Shown: in pieces, positions 31,075 through 44,171 of the stretch
Position numbering within the stretch: position 1 is the stretch's first letter
Layout of the letters: every line of letters begins with the position of its first letter
Source of the DNA: Paraphysomonas bandaiensis
Taxonomy: Eukaryota > Chrysophyceae
Length of the DNA: 64,000 bases
Assembly (NCBI GenBank): GCA_965644295.1
Contig: CBFFRP010000199.1
Span: 527,207-591,206, forward strand
Reading direction: 5' to 3'
The notes under the pieces: model-generated
Told to the model about the DNA's origin: nothing
Seen by the model: the letters and a program-made list of their open reading frames with translations, nothing else
The model's database searches: none
Program-made: the position numbers and the translations under genes

Positions 31075-32480
31075 CAGGGCCTGATAACCATTAACGGCCC
31101 ATTAATGGTAGTCCAGTTCCCAGCAATTATAATGGCCCATTATATATACCTACTAACTTAAAGTAGATAGCACCACTCATAAAATAGATAGTGTTGTGCT
31201 CCCTTAATTCCTAATTTTTAGTTGAATAGCAGACTACAAAGTTTAACTATTTCTCGCTCTCTACTGACACATCAGGATCTTCTTGCAGGGCTTTATGGAG
31301 GGCATAAACATCCCACAACATGGAATTGGCTCGTAGGAATAGCAACGATTCTAGACGATATGGATTCATGTTTCTACGCTCAGGTGTCATAATCAACATT
31401 TCATGACTATAAAGAGCCTCTCAACAACATTAGATTGCGCTTCAATATGAAGCAAGCAGCGGTAGTTGGACTCATAGGTACCAAGTCGAGCTCTCTTGGT
31501 GACGTCGGCGATGTCCAGAACACACTGTGCAAAATCAGTTCCTTCACTCTCGTCCTCGTTATATCTGTCGGGTACACCAACCTCCATGAATGAATCCAGT
31601 TGCAAATGTCTAACTGCTCTTCTCTCATTGTCTGTCAACTCACTTTTATCGTTCCCTTGAATTTTAGCCACTGCCTTCTCAAAATATGCACTGGCAACAA
31701 TGCTTGCATTAGGGGAAAGGTATGGATGCAGCTCTGGAAATTCTTGTTGCAGCATATCAAATAACTGGCGGGCTTGTTACAAATTTGTTCCATCTCTTCC
31801 GAACATACTTATTCTCCACGATAGAAAATGGTTCGTCGTTCAAAACTATCCATTCCAGCCACCGAAATAAGTTCCTTGCAGCAGGAGATACTCTCTTTCT
31901 TACAAAAGACAATAAATCGCCCCCGTGAAGTCTTTCACTTCCCAAAATTCTCTCGAGTTCCTCTTGCCAAGAAAAACCCGCATGTTCGGAGCCCTTCTTG
32001 GCTATATATGATTAACACAACTCATGTAACCTCGCTTTATTTCTTGATTAACATTGCACAACGAGCAAATATGATACAGAGCACTGAGAGGATTCTCTGA
32101 ATCCACTCGGAAGAAGACTCTGTAAATCACACTGCCATCAATTTTTGCTGCCATCATCGTTGCTTAATATGCTGGATGGTATAAATACAGAGTATAATTA
32201 ATTTTCTTAGTGAACAAGGTTGCCACAGAGTGCCTGTAGAGTTGCATGAACATTGTTGTCTAATATTGTTTACTACTAGTTTCTTCGGAGTATAGAGGAG
32301 ATACTATATTCTATTATATTAAAAACACTCAGTTCCATATATAGCAGTACAGGTCATTAATGGTAGTCCGGTTACCGGTAATTAATTATAATGGCATTAA
32401 TTAAAAATGTCCCGGCAATTATATTGGCATTACCATTAATGGCCATTAATGCCATTACCATTAATGGTTACCAGGCCCCG
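31075..32480 (-). mobile_element. second hAT transposon family, degenerate, with target duplication
   Basis: The ends read inward are CAGGGCCTGATAACCATTAA on the left and CGGGGCCTGGTAACCATTAA on the right. The flanking 8 bp are identical: ATTAGAAA at 31067-31074 and 32481-32488. Both subterminal regions are packed with CCATTAATGG palindromes. The 1,406-bp element holds a broken transposase in the minus orientation. Termini and internal sequence differ from the 8655 element, so this is a separate family. Confidence 0.93.
31270..31945 (-). pseudogene. hAT transposase C-terminal remnant
   Basis: Read on the minus strand, three frames in order give one hAT C-terminus: FVRKRVSPAARNLFRWLEWI and NDEPFSIVENKYVRKRW (31945-31757), then SNVVERLFIVMKC (in 31755-31393), then ERRNMNPYRLESLLFLRANS and LWDVYALHKALQED past the frame break near 31395. 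At least two frameshifts and the missing N-terminal half show it is dead. Confidence 0.88.
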
Positions 32481-32699
32481 ATTAGAAATATAATGATTGC
32501 TTTCCTAAAAGTCAGCAAGACAGAGTAAAGAATGGAAACAATCTTAATTGCACGACAGACTCCATACCATGGCTGGTATGCTCCATAGTAGCCATAGGGA
32601 TGCCAATATTACATCAGAATATTACATGAGGTATTACTACTATAAAAAGAAACAGACTGGAGCTTGATTGTGTGACACCTATACAGTACAAAGAGTTTA

Positions 32700-33907
32700 C
32701 TATTTATTAAAATAAAGAATTCCATCTACGACAACAACACCTTCACAGGAACGATGACTGTGTATAGCGATATGATTCAAATGCATGTAGTCAGAGATTA
32801 TTTCCAGTGGTCGATTGAGACAAGATCTATACACTATTGCGTCTACAAGCTGCTGCGCATTTTCGTCATTGACCTCGTTTCCGTCAAGTCTTACGTGCCG
32901 AATGTAATAGTTATGCTGTAGTGAATCTGCGAGATGTGAAACCCCGATTTTATCAAGGGAACACATTCCTATATCTATACCCCTCAATCGATGATTGACT
33001 TCCATGAAGTGGACAACACTTTCTGCACTGATGTTATTTTCACGAAGGCTGAGAGACTCTAAAACCATTAATCCACCGTTGGAAACATTATGCCAATTAC
33101 TTCCGTAGATGCTATTTAACTCGAGATCAAGTACCCTGAGGTTAGTATTATATCTTAGAGCGTTGAATATGGCCATAGCTCCACTGTTAGAAATCGCATT
33201 ATAACCTAGATCAAGTACTTCTAACGGTGGATCACTCTGTAGAGCACGTGCAAGCGAATACGCGCCTTTCGCTTCCACCATGTTGCCGCCTACATGCAGT
33301 TGCTTTAATCCAAGAGGGGAGCAGGTGGAATATTCTATAGCCTCGGCGAAAACGGTTGCTCCATTATCTCCTATTGAATTTCCCTCAACCACCAACCATT
33401 CCAGAGTACACTGATGCTGCAGCACTTCAGCTATTGCGAGAGCGCCCTCAGTAAGTATCTGCGATCTAAACATGATGTCGGCAAATCTATATACAGACTA
33501 CAAACCTCGTTATACGCTATATCCATATGTCTAATGGCGTGATTTGATGCCAACAATTCTGCTATTCTTTTCGCACCTTTGGGTCCAATCGCATTGTTCG
33601 CTAAGAACAACTCTTCTACACTTAAATTGTCGTAAAGGTAGGTAAGCAGGCCATCGATCACCTCTGCGCCCATACGCGACCCTCCCAAGTCAACGACACG
33701 CAGATTGGGGTTAGACGCGATAGCCTCACCAAGCTTCGATGCTAGCTCATAAGTGTCCACTGGATAGCCTCTGCTGTGAAAAAACATACAGTGTGTAGGA
33801 AGCTTCCAAGTAACGCCCTTGACGATATCGAAGAAGCCGCATGTGTGTTGAGCTGAGGCTCCCCCGCACAGGACTAACACGAATATATATAGCACTAAGT
33901 CGGACAT
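32700..33907 (-). CDS. secreted leucine-rich-repeat protein (RI-like)
   Basis: Two exons, 33907-33506 and 33458-32700, with a 47-nt intron; the acceptor giving DIAYNE/ILTEGALAIAE keeps both frame and repeat register. The N-terminus (SDLVLYIFVLVLCGGASAQ) is a clear signal peptide. At least seven ribonuclease-inhibitor-type repeats follow, for example LRVVDLGGSRMGAEVIDGL, VEELFLANNAIGPKGAKRI, LEWLVVEGNSIGDNGATVF and LEVLDLGYNAISNSGAMAI. Such domains bind proteins; the partner is unknown. A decayed copy of the 3' half lies at 27697. Confidence 0.88.
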
Positions 33908-35363
33908 GTGGAGTTCGGATACGGAAATGATTACCCGCCACCAAAAGCTTGGTGAGACAGGGACAGGGACAGGGACGATACTCTAGAGGACGATCGCTGA
34001 GCGAGTGGGGAGCAGGATGAGTGAGCTGGGCCTGTTAGTTCCTAGTTATACTGATATACCAGTACAGTATGTACACTGCAGCAGATGCTGCTGTATATCA
34101 CATGATGGGTATACCTGGTATACGGCATGGTATTCTTGACGGTCCATATCTAGCTAGATATCATACGAGATCTTTCGAACTAGTGTATGGTATGCCGGCC
34201 ATCTACATCATGCGAGATGTATGTGTATGAGCAGGTGATGGGTGATGTGGATATCGACATTGAGACATGTGCAAGGCGACCATACGATCGACTGTAGTAT
34301 AGAAAGGCGTGCCAAAGCCACCCTTTCAATACTAGGATCAATAATGGATCAGAGAATGAGTAGGAAGAGAGTTGTGACTAGCTAAGCAGTAGGTCCTCTT
34401 TGTCTAGCAGAGTAGTGTGCTTGGTTGTCATGTTATCTTAATGACAAGTACTGAATATGGGATCTACGCAATTTTTTAAGTGCTGAATAACGATACTACT
34501 ATATTGCAATAGAATTGTTGGGTCAGTTAAAAAACTCCATCAATATTATATTATTGGTGAGACGCTCTCTAACAATAGTATTGCAATATATTGTCCCCTA
34601 GCCCTAGCGCATACTCGCAACAAGCACAGATACAATGAATCATATGAGCTTATTTAGGATGTTATATCGAGTTATATTACATTAATTCTTGTCTTAGACA
34701 GTAGCAAGACGATCAACTTTTATATCAGGCTGCTGTAATTGATACTCTGGTTGGAAGACACACACCAAAAATACTTTGTACTGTTTATCATAATATACTT
34801 GTCAAAGTATCACAACATCGTACTTTCAATCTTAAACTTGGATATCCGAAACATCAAGTTTACAATTTTCTACGGGCTCGTCTCAATATCGTACGTAAAA
34901 TTGCAATGAATACGCTGTGTTGACACTCACAAATCCAATACGTGTACACTGAAGTGAAGAGATCATACCCTGATAGTGTTTCCAATGCTGTCTCTGCAAT
35001 ATATATTGATATCGCACTTTATGGTGATTGAAATGACTATTTCATATCATGAATATAGGAACGTATATATATATATATCATAGTAATAGTATGGTATCTT
35101 AGTATGTCTAGTACGTCGTAACCGTGGAGCTGTCATAAAAGTAATGTCGACTTAGTAGGACACAAGACGTACAGCACAAATATTAACAGCATTGCATTCA
35201 AATTAATCTATAATTTATTTAGCTAGCAAGTTTCCAACAACAATAGATACCAAGTCCATATATTTATCTGTTCAATATACTACGTAACGCACGAAGTAGA
35301 ATTTCGTATTAACACATTGTAATATATGTATATTGAGCGAGTGATTTCCATCAGCCTTTACAC
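33908..35363. other. spacer with a truncated hAT relic
   Basis: At about 34495-34610 lies the right portion of the 8655-type hAT family (ACTCCATCAATATTATATTA, AACAATAGTATTGCAATATA, then GTCCCCTAGCCCTA), lacking the left terminus. A short GGGACA repeat occurs at 33957-33975. No gene is recognised. Confidence 0.6.
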
Positions 35364-36091
35364 TCAACTATTAAGCAAAGATAACACGGTCCAATCTGGA
35401 TTTTCTTGCAAACATACAAGCCAAACTATTTGTGCATTCGATTCAACGCATGAGTCGTCAATTATTTTGAATTCGCACACCCCTAACAATTTCTTACGAA
35501 ATAGATGAACATGCTTACGTGCAGCATTTGCCATAAGCACTTTCGCCGATGGACTCTGACGAAAAATTAATAACAAAGTGTATGCAAGATCTTCGTAAGT
35601 CAATTCATATATGAGATCGGCACATAGAATGATATCAAAAACGGACGAGTTAAGTGAAGGTGGCAGTGATGAAGTCGTTCTGACGTCATGCCAGTCCAAT
35701 TCGATAACATTGATGGGACTAGAATGCACCATCGCATTCTGATTGACATTTTCGCGAAGAGTGTTAAGTTCCTCCTTGAGATCAGATACAGTTACATGCG
35801 CACCTAAGGCTGATGCAACCTGACCTGGTACCCCGCAGCACCCCGACCCCAGCTCAAGAACACGCATCCCACTTACGTCGAACAACGTCTTCGACTCCAT
35901 TAATCTAGAAATAGTAATACTTCCTTCCCAAAGTACCTGACCTGTTCTTGACAACCTACATGCATTAGGGCGTATATCTCACGATAGAGGAGTGTGTACC
36001 CGAATGTTCCTCCTGCGCATCCAATCTTGAAAGAAAGCTCCAGGCCATCATGCATGGTATACGAAAACGTCGGCTTGATTACTACCTCCAT
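35364..36091 (-). CDS. family-16-type (METTL21-like) methyltransferase
   Basis: Two exons, 36091-35983 and 35941-35364; a 41-nt intron joins ...TLLYR/QVLWEGSITISRLM in phase, about 228 residues. The SAM-binding motif is MRVLELGSGCCGVPGQVAS with an acidic end to the next strand (VTVSDL). The post-I block is ELDWHD, and IILCADLIYELTYEDLA matches the DxxY-type motif of the family. Members mostly methylate lysine or histidine side chains of proteins. The target here is unknown, and a small-molecule substrate is not excluded. No targeting signal is seen. Confidence 0.85.
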
Positions 36092-36615
36092 GTGTCCAGG
36101 ATATCCAGAGTACTATCTCGACACCTCTGCAATGATAGTGTTGCGGTTGTTATATCAAGAGATCAGCTTAGACTTAATGGAACAATGATGCATACTAGAA
36201 TACATACATACACATAGCCTAGAATACACTCACAGTATACCCTGAATACAGCTTGTTCTTTTTGTTGTGTGGAATGTGCTCTGCTGGTGTACCCCTCCGT
36301 GTACTGTACACACACATACACACATACACACGTACACACATACACACATACACACGTACACACATACACACATACGTAGACTGGGGATCGCCAGAGTAAA
36401 TACAGAGAGAGAGAGAGACTGATCGAACAGAACCAGAGCAGCTTCTTGGCACTCTTTGCGATGTGATGCGATGTCAATGACAAGCACTGCTGTCTGACCC
36501 TTCTTAATAACTGTCTGTTTACACATATACCTACATACACACATATAGACATACACACAGTGGCCTCTGTCAAATCTTATCGTATCTTGTGTAGGAGTCT
36601 GATGCATCTGTATAC
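36092..36615. promoter_or_regulatory. divergent intergenic region with a CA-rich microsatellite
   Basis: A mixed array of CACACATA and CACACGTA units runs from about 36307 to 36376, followed by a GA run near 36407. This is the shared 5' flank of the methyltransferase (minus) and the basic protein (plus). Confidence 0.6.
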
Positions 36616-37832
36616 ATGAGAAGTCGAGTGACAGTGTCTGCGTGTGAGTCTGCGGGAGACATCGCCGCTCATTTGAGCGAGTGTGTCCACACTCAGCCGC
36701 CCCCTGTCATAGTCAAGACTAAGGTACCTACCCGCCGCACTATGCTCTGCTCTATTGATAGTGCTCATAACTTCTACTTGTATGCGTATAGCGACCTGTG
36801 AAAAGGCGGAAAAAGAAATCTCACTCTGGTCGTGACGTCAGCGCTGGAGAACAAAAAGAAGCAGCACTAACGGTAGCGAAAGATGAGACTGAGATAGGAA
36901 TGACCCACACCAAGTCATCGGTTAAACATCTACGTGTTGTTCTTCCTCATAATGTTCCCATGCTTGTACTTTCCAATGAAAGCGGAAAAAACAATGAAGG
37001 GCATAAAAATGGAGGAGAGATTGAAAATGGAGTTGACCAGAACTTACAATGTCCGGCGGAATTTTCTGCGCGCACTCCAACGAAGTGTAAACAATCGATG
37101 TACTTAGATATGACGGATGATACTGATGATGAAGATTACTCTATTACTACATCTCGTTGCTCAGAAGTTGCTGCTACGACAAAATCATCCTACGACGAGG
37201 CACAAACTGAATTAGAAGTACCTCATGTAACGCCTAAGCTCATACACCCTTCGTCTCTCCCATCAAAGCCCGAGGTAAGAAGGAAGGTTCGGAATAAAAA
37301 TCCGACCAGCAATATACACAGGACACAGTGTGACGTTAACGGACTATGTACACATCGAAGTAGTAGATTACCCCCCGTGTCATTGGAAGGAGGACGAGGT
37401 GTCATACAAGGCCTCACAGTGGACACCAATGTTTCAGAGGCAAGTACTGCCAAAAGTAATGCGAAGTGGTACAGGTCCTATGGTGCGTTGAGAACGGAAA
37501 AGCGCGTTGTACGCAGCAGATATCGGTTTAAGGGAAGTAGAGCTGGAGATGGCGACGACTCTCCCGCGAGGAATAAAATGTTACTGTATAATTCCCGAAG
37601 TTACCAAGTAAAGAGCTACTGTAAGTTCTTGAGTCCCAGAGAAGAAACTCGAGAAATGAATAATGACTCTCCGATGGAGACAAAATGTGCGTTGCCATGG
37701 TTGAAGCTATCAAGCGAATCATCAAACAAAAAAAGATTTCGCAGGCGATCTCGAGTGAGTGCTGAAACTAACGCACAAGTAATGCCACCTTTTCTTCCTT
37801 CAATTGCACAGCCCTTAACGTGTAAACAGTGA
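36616..37832 (+). CDS. unknown basic, probably nuclear protein
   Basis: Two exons, 36616-36723 and 36792-37832, with a 68-nt intron (AAG/GTACCT to GTATAG) in phase, about 382 residues. Exon 2 opens with a classic basic cluster, RPVKRRKKKSHSGRD. Further basic runs (RRKVRNKN, KKRFRRRSRVS) and an acidic patch (DMTDDTDDEDYS) follow. It is rich in Ser and Thr, has no transmembrane segment, and is probably largely disordered. A nuclear location is inferred from the basic clusters only. Confidence 0.65.
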
Positions 37833-38482
37833 GATGTGTGATCTTTTCGTGCTTTATTATGGCTTCAAGGTATGAGAGTACTACAGTGTGTGCGTTGATT
37901 GTGAGCTGCTATATCTTGTTAAATTTACTATTTAAATAGTCTACTATTTTTACAGTGATTGTACAACAGTACAATTATGAATTAAATAATTTATTTCATC
38001 ATTCTTAAAGTAGAATGCGAATAAAATATGACAGTATCATTTCAATTGTACTGATGTTGACTGCAGGCTGAAACGTATTTTTGAGGTCGATGTTTAATCG
38101 ACTTAAATGTTAACTATTTATTGTATGTATAGGTATATTTTTCAGAACATGCACTGAAACGGACATTAATGTTACGTTTTCTACTATATTTCAACTACTT
38201 TCTCTAATCAGCTACATCGGTAGAATCAACTAAATTTGTTTTGTAATACATCATTCTTTTAAATATTAATTCAATCTTCTCCATTTTGAATGAGGCAGTA
38301 TGCACGATTGTTATTTTTCTCTATCCTCACAACTTAAATTTTTACATGACATCACGTGAGCAAAGCGTTAATTATTAGATTACTCTTTCTATTCTCTATA
38401 TTATTAACATTTCCGATGGTTAAATTGTGTACTAACGAAATGTTCAATTCTATAACTACCAACTACCTCAACATTATTTATC
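37833..38482. other. AT-rich spacer
   Basis: Nothing is recognised beyond the 3' flank of the preceding gene. Confidence 0.5.
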
Positions 38483-38955
38483 GCCCTCAACAAAGTCGGA
38501 CTCGCACCTTTTCGTGGTGTAGCACGAGAGATACTTCAACGGGAAACTAACATGAGCCGCAAACTATTCGTTTTGACCGCTCATAAGTAAATATAAGTGT
38601 CACTTATGTAGACGTCTTTGGACCTGACGAATAAACAGGCTCAAGGGTAACCGGGGTATTGGGCTGCCTGCTGATACAAGCCTCCGGGTTGTTCACGTTA
38701 AGGGCTCAAAAATCCCGAAGTTAGCAGATGTCAGGTATACCAACATTCTGCTTGCTCACTGTGTTTGCTTTGAGTGATAAAGCAAAAGTGGTTGTACCTT
38801 GGTGCTTGTGGTAACGCACAAGCAGCTTTCGCAGCGTTAAACGTTAAATAGTAGTAGGATATCAGAGTTAAGCACTAGATAGTTAAATTTCATGCTAAAT
38901 TGGTTCTGCCTCATACACGCCCCCTATTGCTAATAATCAGACAGTCACTATTCAA
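38483..38955 (+). repeat. dispersed repeat R1, copy of about 470 bp
   Basis: Colinear with 26770-27233, with several small indels. It opens with CTCAACAAAGTCGGACTCGC and ends with TAATCAGACAGTCACTA. An extra segment of about 40 bases (AGTTAGCAGATGTCAGGTAT region) is present in this copy only. Confidence 0.8.
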
Positions 38956-39287
38956 GTCTTGCTGATACAAGTTCAGAGTTAAGAATCGATGTTAAGAATA
39001 TATAATGGTATTCAGCAATTCCAAGCAGATGCATGTAATGTGTTGACTACTAATCGTAAACAAATATGTGGGGTACATTCAATGTATTTCTCTCGTATGA
39101 GAACGAAGCTTGGAAAAAAACTCCACATTATACAGCGCAATATATTTATAATATACACGTTAGTACTGTAAACCTCAACGCAATAACTGCTGAATATTTA
39201 TCAACCAAAATATCAATTACATCGCTCCATATTTAATTCCATAACGATGTGAAACTTCACATGTTTTATCTCCAAATCGTGAGATAA
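38956..39287. other. spacer
   Basis: AT-rich 3' flank of the EDRF1-like gene on the other strand; nothing else is seen. Confidence 0.5.
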
Positions 39288-42200
39288 CTATAAGTGTATT
39301 CGCAACCATTCGCAAGAATTCAGCCTATCTAGAGTATCATACAATCGATTCACATCGTCAACAAACTTGGCGTGGTCATCTCTATTTGGGGTCGTTGAGA
39401 CATTATTATCCTTTGCAGCGTTAGTGTGTGATATCTTCAATATGTCTCCGTATGAGTTCTTTAGAAGCACCAATGCGTCTTCTCTACCATCGTCCACAGG
39501 ACTGACGTAACATACACTTCTCATTACAGTTAGAAGCTTCAGCAGTAGAGTGCGCAATAAATCCATTATCTTTGGAACCACACCACTGATGTGCATGTGT
39601 TTGCCATGTCGGTCCAAAACTGCCGGTGTAAGAGCAAATCGGCAGTCTACTAGCACCCGAAATGCACCTCCAAGAAGTGACTGCACATTCGAACGAACTG
39701 CAATTATTCCAGCTGCGACATTAGGGTCATGAGTTCCACGAGCAGAGTTAGAATTAACAGAAGAAATTTCTGCTAGAATAGCATTCTCTCGGGATTGAAA
39801 TGACTTTAAATATATATCGCACATATTGCTCAGTATCACAGCTAAGGTGGGGCCAACATCATACTTCAGGTAATATGTGTGCGCCTCCCTACGTAATATT
39901 GTCAGTGCCCTTTCTACAGTATATATATTACATATTTACTTACTGGTAGTGGTGCATAGTCTTCTCGAGGTGGAAGTCAATCTGATTCGAGGTGTAGTTC
40001 ATATTTCGCGTTACAGACGAACTGATGTCCGAGCCTCCTAACTCTTTCGCATCATCAACAACTCTCGTCTTTATTTCCATCGCATTCTTCCACAGTAGAT
40101 TATGAAGAGATCCAAGGTGATACTGTGTTGCTGCCAATTGACGTATCCCAGACGGACTCTTTACGCCTTGGAAGTAGCTCAAAGCTGAAAAAGCGGTTAA
40201 ATGACATACACCAAGTTTCTACATTCAGTGATGGCAGGCACATTGATACCTCTTTCCAAACAATCGATAGCAATTTCAGACTGCCTTTTCCTCTCATCGG
40301 TGCTAATATCAATTCTAGAAGGCGAACTTGCTGCAGGACCATGTATTGCTTTGGATTCTAAAATGCAACGGCGGTGAAGTAACCCTACACCATTGAAGTA
40401 AAACTATGCTGCTACTAAGGGCCATACATATGCTTCACCTTTCGACAAGTAATTACATCCGGTTTCGATAGCCACCATTGCATGAGCACTGCAAGGGCTA
40501 TGAGTACTACAAGGCTTGTCATCAAGACAAGAGGAAGCCAGGGAACACATGTCTAGAGCCTGATCAAGATATTCCACGGGGGAACAGAGAGAAGTATCCC
40601 GGGGTAACACAATGGAACATTTTTTCGATCTCGACTTTCGCCGAATTACAGGCGTCTGTATTGTACTTAAGGCTTCGCTAGCAGAAAGCGTCGACCGACG
40701 GCAGGAAGATAGGTATTCCGTAAGCATTTCAGTCAATCTCGTTGACAGCAGGCGCTTCAAGCAGCTCATGTTGCATCTCACAGTAATTATATTCCTCACA
40801 TCATCATTATTCCACCCCTCCATGCGCACGCAGTCCGAACCCACTTCGTAATGCGTCGACAAGGCAAGAGATGAGAAGAGATCGACTGCAGTACTGTAAC
40901 ATACATCCGCTGTTGATGATATCGTCAACAATTTTCGTTGAAAATCAGTATACACTGTCATGAGTATTGAATAATCCTCATCACCCCCAGCATGCCCGCT
41001 GTCTTTGATATCGCCTATATCTACGCTAGGTAGAGGCTGATGAACCGCTCGTTTGTACAGCTGCTGACCAAGTTCATTGCAGGCGTCCCCCAGGTGTCTA
41101 CATTACATTTCGCAATTAATCGTTGCAGTATTGCCGGGTTACGGAAAGGGCATACATGAAAAGAAGCGAACTCACCGTAAAAATTGGTTAAGCCTTGTGG
41201 AAGCCCCTCCGCGGGACACAGACAAGACAATTTTGTTCGGCTTGAAGAACCGCTTTTCACAACCCCACTGACCCTTAGACCAACCACACTCCACACGAAC
41301 AGCAAGCAATGCTGCAATTAAAAAGCAGAAACACTGGATCTAAATAGATTTATGAGCGCACGAACAACAACATGAGGAGCAGGTAGGCGTGCGTACCTCC
41401 AAAGCACTTGACAAATCCGAAGAGGGGATATGTGATGGATGAACATGTACTGGATTCAAAACCGACGTTGCAATTTCCATATACATAGACTTCATGGATT
41501 GCGATACGATACTACACGATTCAGTTGACACCAATTTCCCCCCGCATAGTATTTTCCACACAGATGACACATCTACATCATCCCGCGCACCTGCGTCTTC
41601 TCTCTCGCACCATCCCGCTACTCTGTCTGCAGGTGGTTTGAATCCCGAAGCAAGAATGGTCATGCTTGTGAAACAAAGGCTCATATCACGAATTTTATCT
41701 TCGCACACGCTCCATATTCCTTTCCTTTCATCGTGTGAAGACATAGCACTATCACTTGAAAGATGACGCCCTGTACTCAACTCCCTACACACTTCACCCA
41801 GAGAGTCCCACAACAAAGGTACGTCACTTAAAATCGTGTGGTCAATATTCCACATATCCTCAATACTCTCCTCGTAAACATCCTCCCCACGATCAATACT
41901 TAAAAGGCTAGGGATAAACAGAGAATTATCGGCCATTTTATCTGGAGTAGCAGTATCATTTTTCTCAGTTGAAACACCTTCCTCTTGAACTTTAACCTTG
42001 TATAGGAAGTCGTTCTTAATCTGTGTTGTGAGTTGGATCCAACTCGAGCAGAATGGAACAATGCTATGCAGCAATCTCGTCGCCTCCACAACACTCGCCT
42101 CCCCACTATGCGCGCTACACGCAGACAGTATATCACGTGCCATTGAAGCACACGACAGCATAGCTTTATGCAGCAGTCCAGAAAATTGCAGTGCCAAGGT

Positions 42201-44171
42201 CAAACTCACTGAGGCCGGAGGAGAAGAAAAGCCGGGAGATGAACGATCTTCTTCATTCTGCTCTTCGTCCACATCTACTCCAATAGTAGCGCAGGGAACG
42301 TCTCCAACTACAATGTTCGATGGCACCGTTTTCTCATCAGGTGTTTCATCCTCACTATCACCATTAATAACATCCAGCAAATTCGACATAGCTAACTTCA
42401 GCACCTCAATACTTCTGTTCATTTCAGCCGTATAGTCGACATCATCAAGCTCTCTGTATGCGTACTCGCTCTGGTCACACGGTACCTGATCGCGAGCATC
42501 CGGTACAACTGCACCAAGATTCATTTCCTCTTCGCTATCTTTCGGGTGAGTGGGGCTTAAAAGGTCTGGCGAAAGAGTATCAAAGGAACTACTTCCGGAT
42601 ATATGATTCACGCTTGAAGTAGACTTTTTCTTGCCTTTCTTTTTCTTCGATTTAGTGTTCCTGGATTGCGGGACTACCTTCTTTGCTTGTGTTTTTTCGG
42701 AGGACTGATGAGACGGAGAGGACTCCGAATTGCTACCACCAGGGTGACGAGAGCTGTATCGATGGGTATACGTACAGGACTCTGCCCGAGATAAGTGGAT
42801 ATCTGCGATGTGTTCTAGCACGGCGGCACATATAGTTGCATGCCTTCCACCCCCAAGTGAGCGAATTTCCATGAGCAGATCATAGCAGCTACTGTACAAA
42901 GCTAGCTGCCTGTTGCGCAGCACTACTCTGCTGTGCGGCGACGCAAGAGAGTAGTGGTGGCCAAGCCGTATAGCAAATCGATAAGAAAGCATAGCTAGAA
43001 GCCATTTCCACTTCTTCTTGCCAGACAAACTAATAGACTGCAGATCGTAGACCTGTATCGCTCCACCCTGGTCGTCAGTGTCATCGGACGCGGAAGCGCC
43101 TACACGAACAATATATGTACCATTCTCCCGGGAACAGTTCTCCTTCATAAATCTCAGAATAGTCATAGCATTGAACTCGATGACCTTAGGGTCAAACAAA
43201 GCAGGTCCGGTATGTCTTGCTTCTTGTTTGCTTCCTTTCCCGCTAATTTTGTCATTTCCTCGTCCACTGTGCTTGTCAGCTTCCTCCTGGCATATCGACT
43301 CCAAATAGGGTATATCGTCAGTTCGGCAGACTGATATACCGCGAATGAACCCTTGAGTGTGCATGCACATCGCAAGCTCTGGCACATTTGCCATAACGTT
43401 GTCCAAGTAATGGTCCAGACAAGTCGAGAGCTTGATTTCCCTCGTGGTGTCTTTTTGGACCACTGTCATAGCGGGGTGATCTGGCGTGCTGTATACCATC
43501 AAATCACTACCCATAGCAAACCGCATATCATGAAGTTGCCATCTCATGACCTGTCGAAAGGGAAGAGGTGGTGGGCATTGCGGAATAAATTTACCAGGAG
43601 TTGGGAGAAATGCACTTCCAAAATGAATACTAGCAACGTCATCATCGGCGTAATTGCGCTGAGGTGTAGACGAGCCTTCATCTGCTCCCCTCTGCGTAGA
43701 AATTGGACGATTATCAATCATTTTACTGACAACATCAAGACTGGAGACATCATTGCTGGAAGTATCTTTCGGACGATCTTGAGAAAACACTGTCAACTCA
43801 GAAGGTGACTTCTGTGAGAGCTGTACGGAATGTGTATTCTCAACCTGCTCGTCAATTCCGACTATTGATTCTATAAGTAATGTATTTCCCATCCTGTGAA
43901 GCGCAAAGTAAGGGTTTTCTTGAGAATAAGGTAAGCTGAACAGCTGCTTGACGACTTCCTGAGGGCCCAAGAAATCCACACTCTGCAGGTCCAGAGGGGA
44001 ATGCTCTTGTCTGCCTGCCTCTTTAGCAGGGTTAACAGTGGTAGTGGCTGGGTGAACATCTTCTACATCAGATCGTATGGTTAATGCAAGCTCCTGTGTC
44101 TGTGAGTGGCCGCAGTGCAGGTCCCTGAGGCTCCTCGATATATCCGGAGTCACCTTATTGATATCCATCAC
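39288..44171 (-). CDS. EDRF1: EDRF1-like TPR protein
   Basis: Exons: 44171 to about 41397, 41311-41176, 41097-40439, 40357-40223, 40184-39944 and 39888-39288; most introns are 38-81 nt. The N-terminal region matches erythroid differentiation-related factor 1: FLGPQEVVKQLFSLPYSQ, ALHRMGNTLLIESI, MRWQLHDMRFAMGSDLMVYS and CLDHYLDNVMANVPELAMCM. A Lys-rich linker (KSKKKKGKKKS) follows. TPR-like helices form the C-terminus (RHLGDACNELGQQLY, RQLAATQYHLGSLHNLLW, YQEAHTYYLKYDVGPTL). The junction between the first two exons is unresolved: the donor GAG/GTACGC gives the wrong phase for the favoured second-exon frame. The molecular role of EDRF1 is poorly known; in vertebrates it affects globin gene expression. 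Confidence 0.88.

Noticed and set aside
36163-36607. Val/Cys-rich minus-strand ORFs
   Set aside because: They are translations of the CACACATA microsatellite.
42000-43810. Plus-strand ORFs of 76-151 codons
   Set aside because: They are shadows of the EDRF1-like exon on the minus strand.
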